Positions 60,242 through 64,000 of a DNA stretch of 64,000 nt are shown here, piece after piece. Numbering within the stretch: position 1 is the stretch's first letter; every line of letters begins with the position of its first letter. The stretch comes from Pseudothauera nasutitermitis (GTDB lineage Bacteria > Pseudomonadota > Gammaproteobacteria > Burkholderiales > Rhodocyclaceae): positions 434,001-498,000 of the forward strand of contig NZ_SSOC01000002.1 in the NCBI RefSeq assembly GCF_004801295.1, in the 5' to 3' direction. The notes beneath the pieces were generated by a model. That model was given only the letters and a program-made list of their open reading frames with translations, was not told the DNA's origin and searched no databases. Made by a program: the position numbers and the translations under genes.

Positions 60242-61972
60242 ATGACGCCGCTGCAACGCCACCACGGCATCTTCTTCCTGGTCCTGCGGCGCCTGCGCGC
60301 GCCGCTGATCGTACTGATCACCATTCTCGCGGTGTCGGTGCTCGGGCTCACCCTCGCGCCCGGCCTGGACGGCGCCGGGCGGCTGAGCTTCTTCCACGCC
60401 TTCTACTTCATCAGCTATACCGCCACCACCATCGGCTTCGGCGAAATCCCCGTCGAATTCTCCAACCAGCAGCGCATGTGGGTCACCATCTGCATCTATC
60501 TGTCGGTGATCGGCTGGGCCTATACGCTGGGCACCGTGTTCACCCTGCTGGCCGACCGCAACCTGCACCTGGCCATCCGCACCCAGCGCTTCGCACGCGC
60601 GGTGCGCCGGCTGCGCGAACCGTTCTATCTGGTGTGCGGCTACGGCGAAACCGGCCGGCTGATCTGCAGCGCGCTCGACCGCATGGGCGTGCGCGCGGTG
60701 GTGGTCGAGCTGGACGACGCCAAGGTCGGCGAACTCGACCTGCACGGCTACACCGCCGACGTGCCGGCGCTGGCAGCCGATGCCGGCAACCCGGAAACCC
60801 TGAGCTTCGCCGGGCTGACCAGCCCGCACTGCGCCGGGGTGATCGCGCTCACCGACGACGACTCGGCCAACCTCGCCATCGCCATCACCGCGCGCCTGCT
60901 CGCGCCGCGACTGCCCGCGCTGTGCCGCGCGGAAAGCCCGGAAACCGCGGCCAACATGGCCTCCTTCGGCACCCGGCACATCATCAATCCGTTCGAGAAG
61001 TTCAGCGAATACATGGCGCTCGCCGTGCAGTCGCCGGCGGCCTGGCAACTGCTCGCCTGGCTCACCAGCCTGCCCGGCAGCACTGTCGAGCATCACCGCG
61101 ATCCGCCGCGCGGGCACTGGATCCTGTGCGGCCACGGGCGCTTCGGCAAGGCCATGTTGTCCACGTTGTCGCGCGAGTCGATGCCGGTCACCGTGATCGA
61201 CCGCCAGCCTCCCGGCGACGCGCCGCACCGCTGGGTGCAGGGCGACGGCACCGGCGCCGAGGCGCTGCTCGCCGCCGACGTGCGCCAGGCGGTGGGCCTC
61301 ATCGCCGCCACCAGTTCGGACGTGGACAACCTGTCGGCCGCGGTCACCGCGCGCGGGCTGAATCCGGGGCTGTTCGTCGTATTGCGGCAGAACCACTACA
61401 GCAACCACGCGCTGTTCGATGCTTTCGACGCCGACTTCAACATGGTGCCCAGCGAGATCATCGCGCACGAGTGCCTCGCCGTCTTGTCGACACCGCTGCT
61501 CGCCCCCTTCCTGCGCGAGATGAAGGCGCGCGACGAGGAATGGCGCGTCTGGCTGCTGAAACGCCTCACCGGGCGCTTCGGCTGGGAGGCCCCCACGGTG
61601 TGGAGCGAACGCATCAACATCGCACGCGCGCCGGCCCTGCACCGCCGCCTGATGGCCGGCGAGGAAGTCGGCCTGGACACCCTGCTGCGCTCGCCGCAGA
61701 AACGCGCCGAATACCTGCCCTGCGAAGTGCTCTACATCCAGCGCGACGACAGCGACCATCTGGTCATGCCGCTGGGCGACACCCTGGTGCGCCCGGGCGA
61801 TGAACTGCTGCTCGCCGGACGCCGGCGCGCGCGCGGCGCGCTCGGCCTCAGCCTGGCCAACGAACAGGCGCTGGCCTACCTGCTCAGCGGCGTCGACCTG
61901 CCCGGCGGCTGGATCTGGGAACGCCTGGCCAGGCGCAAGCAGATCCGCAAGGAACGCCGGCTGCCCGGCTGA
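60242..61972 (+). CDS. Ion channel with two TrkA-type (RCK) regulatory domains
   Basis: 576 residues from ATG 60242. Two-TM pore module: TM1 about 20-42, filter-like SYTATTIGFGEIP (60-70), TM2 about 78-102. Then two NAD-binding RCK domains: FYLVCGYGETGRLICSALDR near 140 and WILCGHGRFGKAMLSTLSRE near 290. A C-terminal TrkA-C-like segment ends the protein. The filter has TIGFGE, a K+-channel variant, so K+ selectivity is likely but not certain. 19 bp downstream of the DUF6394 gene. Confidence 0.88.
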   Translation: MTPLQRHHGIFFLVLRRLRAPLIVLITILAVSVLGLTLAPGLDGAGRLSFFHAFYFISYTATTIGFGEIPVEFSNQQRMWVTICIYLSVIGWAYTLGTVFTLLADRNLHLAIRTQRFARAVRRLREPFYLVCGYGETGRLICSALDRMGVRAVVVELDDAKVGELDLHGYTADVPALAADAGNPETLSFAGLTSPHCAGVIALTDDDSANLAIAITARLLAPRLPALCRAESPETAANMASFGTRHIINPFEKFSEYMALAVQSPAAWQLLAWLTSLPGSTVEHHRDPPRGHWILCGHGRFGKAMLSTLSRESMPVTVIDRQPPGDAPHRWVQGDGTGAEALLAADVRQAVGLIAATSSDVDNLSAAVTARGLNPGLFVVLRQNHYSNHALFDAFDADFNMVPSEIIAHECLAVLSTPLLAPFLREMKARDEEWRVWLLKRLTGRFGWEAPTVWSERINIARAPALHRRLMAGEEVGLDTLLRSPQKRAEYLPCEVLYIQRDDSDHLVMPLGDTLVRPGDELLLAGRRRARGALGLSLANEQALAYLLSGVDLPGGWIWERLARRKQIRKERRLPG

Positions 61973-61986
61973 CGCCGCGCGACGCC

Positions 61987-62217
61987 TTACTCCGTTTCAT
62001 CTCCCTCGCCGACCAGCAGCACGCTCTGCCCGGCGAAGGCCACGCGTTGCCCTGCATGCAGCTTGGCGCGCTTGCGCTGCTCCACCCGTCCATCGACATG
62101 CACCTGCCCGGCCTCCACCGCCGCATGCGCGGCGCCGCCGGAGTCCGCCCAGCCGAGCGCCTTGAGCAATTGATCGAGTTGAATGGTCTCGCCACGCACG
62201 GCAAAACGTTGGGACAT
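61987..62217 (-). CDS. S4-domain RNA-binding protein (YbcJ-like)
   Basis: 76 residues from ATG 62217. S4 fold: IQLDQLLKALGWADSGGAAH, AVEAGQVHVDGRVEQRKRAK, LHAGQRVAFAGQSVLLV. Small free-standing S4 proteins bind RNA; target unknown. A longer start at 62265 would add 16 Pro-rich residues. Convergent with the channel gene. Confidence 0.85.
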   Translation of the reverse strand: MSQRFAVRGETIQLDQLLKALGWADSGGAAHAAVEAGQVHVDGRVEQRKRAKLHAGQRVAFAGQSVLLVGEGDETE

Positions 62218-62323
62218 GCGGATCTCCGGCACCGCCAGGGCTGGCGGGTAGAATTTCGGTGGCACGGCCGCGCCGCGCGGCCGCCTGAAACCGATATTTT
62301 CCCCGAGAAACCGCTACCCCGCC

Positions 62324-63172
62324 ATGCCCGCCCCAGCGCTGACCCCGGACACCCTGCTGCCCCGCATCGCCGCCACCCGCCTGGCGGCCCTCGCCAGTGG
62401 CGCCCTGCAGCCCATCCATACCGAACACACCGAGATCGACGAACACGGCACCCGCTTCGCCGTGCGCTGGCTGTCCACCGTGGAAGCCAAACACACCGAA
62501 CGCGAACGCGCCGCCGGGCACCGCCGGGTGGACTTCAACCCCTTTCTGCCGCCGGACCCCGCCCTCACCGTCGGCGCGCTGGGAGCGGCCCATCTGGCGG
62601 TGCTCAACAAATACCCGGTGATCGACCGCCACCTGTTGATCATCACCCGCGCCTTCGAGGCCCAGCACACCCCGCTCGGCACCAGCGACCTGGGTGCGCT
62701 GGCGTGCGTGCTCGGGCCGCATGGCGGCCTGGGTTTCTACAACGGCGGCGAAGTGGCCGGCGCCAGCCAGCGCCACAAGCACCTGCAGTGGATTCCGCAC
62801 ACCCCCGGCGAAGCGCAGTTGGGCACGCTGGCAGGCTGCGGCGCACTTCCTTTCCGGCATGCCTGGATCGCGCTCGACGGCGTGGATTGGGATGCGCCGG
62901 AACAGGCCGGCGAAGGCCTGCGCCAGGCCCTGCGGTCAGCCTGCGCGCAACTGGGCATGCCGGACGCCGCCGATCCGATGCCGCCCTACAACCTGCTGCT
63001 CGACCGCCAACGCCTGCTGCTGGTGCCGCGCCGCCGCGAGCATTGGGAAGACATCTCGGTGAACGCGCTGGGCTTCGCCGGCTCCCTGTTCGTGCGCCGC
63101 CCGGCACAGATCGACGCCATCCGGCGCATCGGCCCGCTGCAACTGCTGGCCGAAGTGGGTTTTCCGCGCTGA
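62324..63172 (+). CDS. ATP adenylyltransferase / Ap4A phosphorylase-like protein
   Basis: 282 residues. Apa2-like HIT-superfamily fold: VDFNPFLPPDPALTVGAL, VLNKYPVIDRHLLIITRAFE, then the catalytic HxHxQ form GASQRHKHLQWIP, and the C-terminal YNLLLDRQRLLLVPRR. The family splits diadenosine tetraphosphate phosphorolytically to ADP and ATP. Divergent from the S4 gene. Confidence 0.87.
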   Translation: MPAPALTPDTLLPRIAATRLAALASGALQPIHTEHTEIDEHGTRFAVRWLSTVEAKHTERERAAGHRRVDFNPFLPPDPALTVGALGAAHLAVLNKYPVIDRHLLIITRAFEAQHTPLGTSDLGALACVLGPHGGLGFYNGGEVAGASQRHKHLQWIPHTPGEAQLGTLAGCGALPFRHAWIALDGVDWDAPEQAGEGLRQALRSACAQLGMPDAADPMPPYNLLLDRQRLLLVPRRREHWEDISVNALGFAGSLFVRRPAQIDAIRRIGPLQLLAEVGFPR

Positions 63173-63179
63173 AAGGTGT

Positions 63180-63539
63180 TCAGGCCGCCCTGGGCAGCGG
63201 CGAGAAAGGCAGCGGCGGCAGGCCGATGGTGGCGCGCAGCTCGTCGCACTTGGGATTGGGCGTGCCGTCGTCGAAATACACCGGGAACTCGCGGCACGGC
63301 GTCGGCCGGTTCTCGTAGATCGTGCAGGACACCGCCTCGCCCACCGTGCCGGAAAGCGCGGCGCAGCGCCGGGGCATGCTGTTGCTGCCCTTCATGCAGC
63401 GCAGATAGGGGGTGAGCCGCTCGGTCATCCCCGCGGGGACGAAGCCGCCCGGCGCGTCGTCCGCCTCGGCCCAGTAGAACGAGATGCGGAAATGCGTGCA
63501 GCAGATGCCGCACTCGATACAGGGATTCCAGGTTTCCAT
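63180..63539 (-). CDS. YkgJ-family Cys-cluster protein
   Basis: 119 residues from ATG 63539. Zinc/iron-chelating YkgJ domain: NPCIECGICCTHFRISF at the N-terminus, CMKGSNSMPRRCAALSG, and CTIYENRPTPCREF. Eight or so Cys support a metal-binding role, function unknown. Tail-to-tail with the Ap4A gene (7 bp). A second YkgJ gene follows upstream on the same strand. Confidence 0.87.
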   Translation of the reverse strand: METWNPCIECGICCTHFRISFYWAEADDAPGGFVPAGMTERLTPYLRCMKGSNSMPRRCAALSGTVGEAVSCTIYENRPTPCREFPVYFDDGTPNPKCDELRATIGLPPLPFSPLPRAA

Positions 63540-63703
63540 GCCCAACGCGCCCTCGGATGCACCAGGGCGGAGCGATGGCCCGGCCCTCCGGATCGGCGGC
63601 GCGCCCGCCATGGGGACGCCGGACTCGGCGCGCGGATTCTAGCGCCTCCATGGCCGGAATCAAGCCCCGCGAAAAATCCGCAAGCAGCTGTTATGAAACA
63701 ATT

Positions 63704-63728
63704 TTCATGGAAAAAATATTTCCATGAA
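63704..63728. repeat. AT-rich palindrome between two ykgJ-like genes
   Basis: Perfect 10-bp arms TTCATGGAAA / TTTCCATGAA with an AAATA loop, in a strikingly AT-rich patch. It could terminate the upstream gene or be an operator for the downstream one. Confidence 0.55.
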
Positions 63729-63744
63729 GATACCAGACGGGCAT

Positions 63745-64000
63745 TCATAGCGGCGCCATGCCATGGCGCCGCCGCGCGCGCTCGCAGCCCGCATCGCCGA
63801 TGCCCAGTGGCGCGTAGGGTGCGAAGTCCCGGCACGGCGGCGGACGGCGCGTGTAGATGGTGCATTCCACCGCCACACCCACTTCGCCGCGCAGGGCCAC
63901 GCAACGCGGCGCGGCCTCGTCAGTGCCACGCATGCGCACGAGTTGCGCGGTCACCGGCAGGGTGAGTTCGTCGGGTACGCCACCGCTTTCCCGGCTGGCC
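63745..64000 (-). CDS. YkgJ-family Cys-cluster protein, partial (5' end beyond window)
   Basis: The last ~85 codons of a second YkgJ-like protein; the start lies past 64000. Visible Cys-cluster pieces: PRCVALRGEVGVAVECTIYT, RPPPCRDFAPYAPLGIGDAG and CERARRR. Compared with its neighbour it has RPPPCRDF in place of RPTPCREF. The Met at 63954 is internal, since homologous sequence continues upstream. Confidence 0.8.
   Translation of the reverse strand, partial: ASRESGGVPDELTLPVTAQLVRMRGTDEAAPRCVALRGEVGVAVECTIYTRRPPPCRDFAPYAPLGIGDAGCERARRRHGMAPL

Overview
The window is a high-GC bacterial chromosome segment with no prophage, insertion sequence, CRISPR array, rRNA or tRNA. Gene content and order point to a betaproteobacterium, most likely of the Rhodocyclales (Thauera/Azoarcus-like). 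The main reasons are the mltG-tmk-holB-pilZ-tatD block and the TCA cluster sdhCDAB-sdhE-gltA-odhA-odhB-lpdA-zapE next to a GntR regulator and mdh. The genus is an inference; no marker gene here decides it.

Layout. 1-5.9 kb (minus strand): partial gdhA, then mltG-tmk-holB-pilZ-tatD-ankyrin, tightly packed with ATGA overlaps. 6-9.3 kb: ygfZ and an NRDE protein (plus), then tadA, an L,D-transpeptidase and a GNAT (minus). 9.4-14.2 kb (plus): an orphan three-PAS histidine kinase, then a triheme cytochrome c overlapping a TsdA-like diheme cytochrome. 14.3-18 kb: a HxlR regulator divergent from an aldo-keto reductase, a flavodoxin-like protein and an unusual NmrA/QorB-nitroreductase fusion, which looks like a quinone or electrophile reduction operon. 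18-20.2 kb: LysR/TauE pair, then a guanidinium exporter behind a mini-ykkC (guanidine-II) riboswitch. 20.3-25 kb (mainly minus): an alcohol dehydrogenase remnant, guaB-guaA, and ratA-rnfH, with a DUF4124 protein on plus. 25-32 kb: smpB, nnrU-like, selO, a YoaA/DinG helicase, a chemoreceptor with a FliA-type promoter, and a YjfB-type protein.

32-46 kb is the TCA core on the minus strand, with gntR and mdh divergent at its upstream end. A GTCTT-type palindrome lies between gntR and mdh, and a similar one in the acnB/acnA divergent region at 56 kb, so one GntR regulon may cover several TCA genes. 46-53 kb: a citrate-lyase-like protein, a Trp-rich protein with a long Ala/Lys/Pro tail, a CBS-CBS-PAS-GGDEF-EAL protein, a Na+/H+ antiporter-like protein and a DUF3014 protein. 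53-59 kb: acnB and acnA, divergent. 59-64 kb: a YchJ protein, a striking 188-bp imperfect palindrome, a DUF6394/K+-channel pair, an S4 protein, an Ap4A phosphorylase-like protein and two YkgJ-type proteins (the second cut by the window end).

Most of the window is housekeeping. The most novel items are the long palindrome (59515-59702), the fusion enzyme operon (14296-17971), the proposed GntR/TCA operator, and the triheme/TsdA-like pair. All functions are read from sequence motifs and remembered family features; no database search was run.
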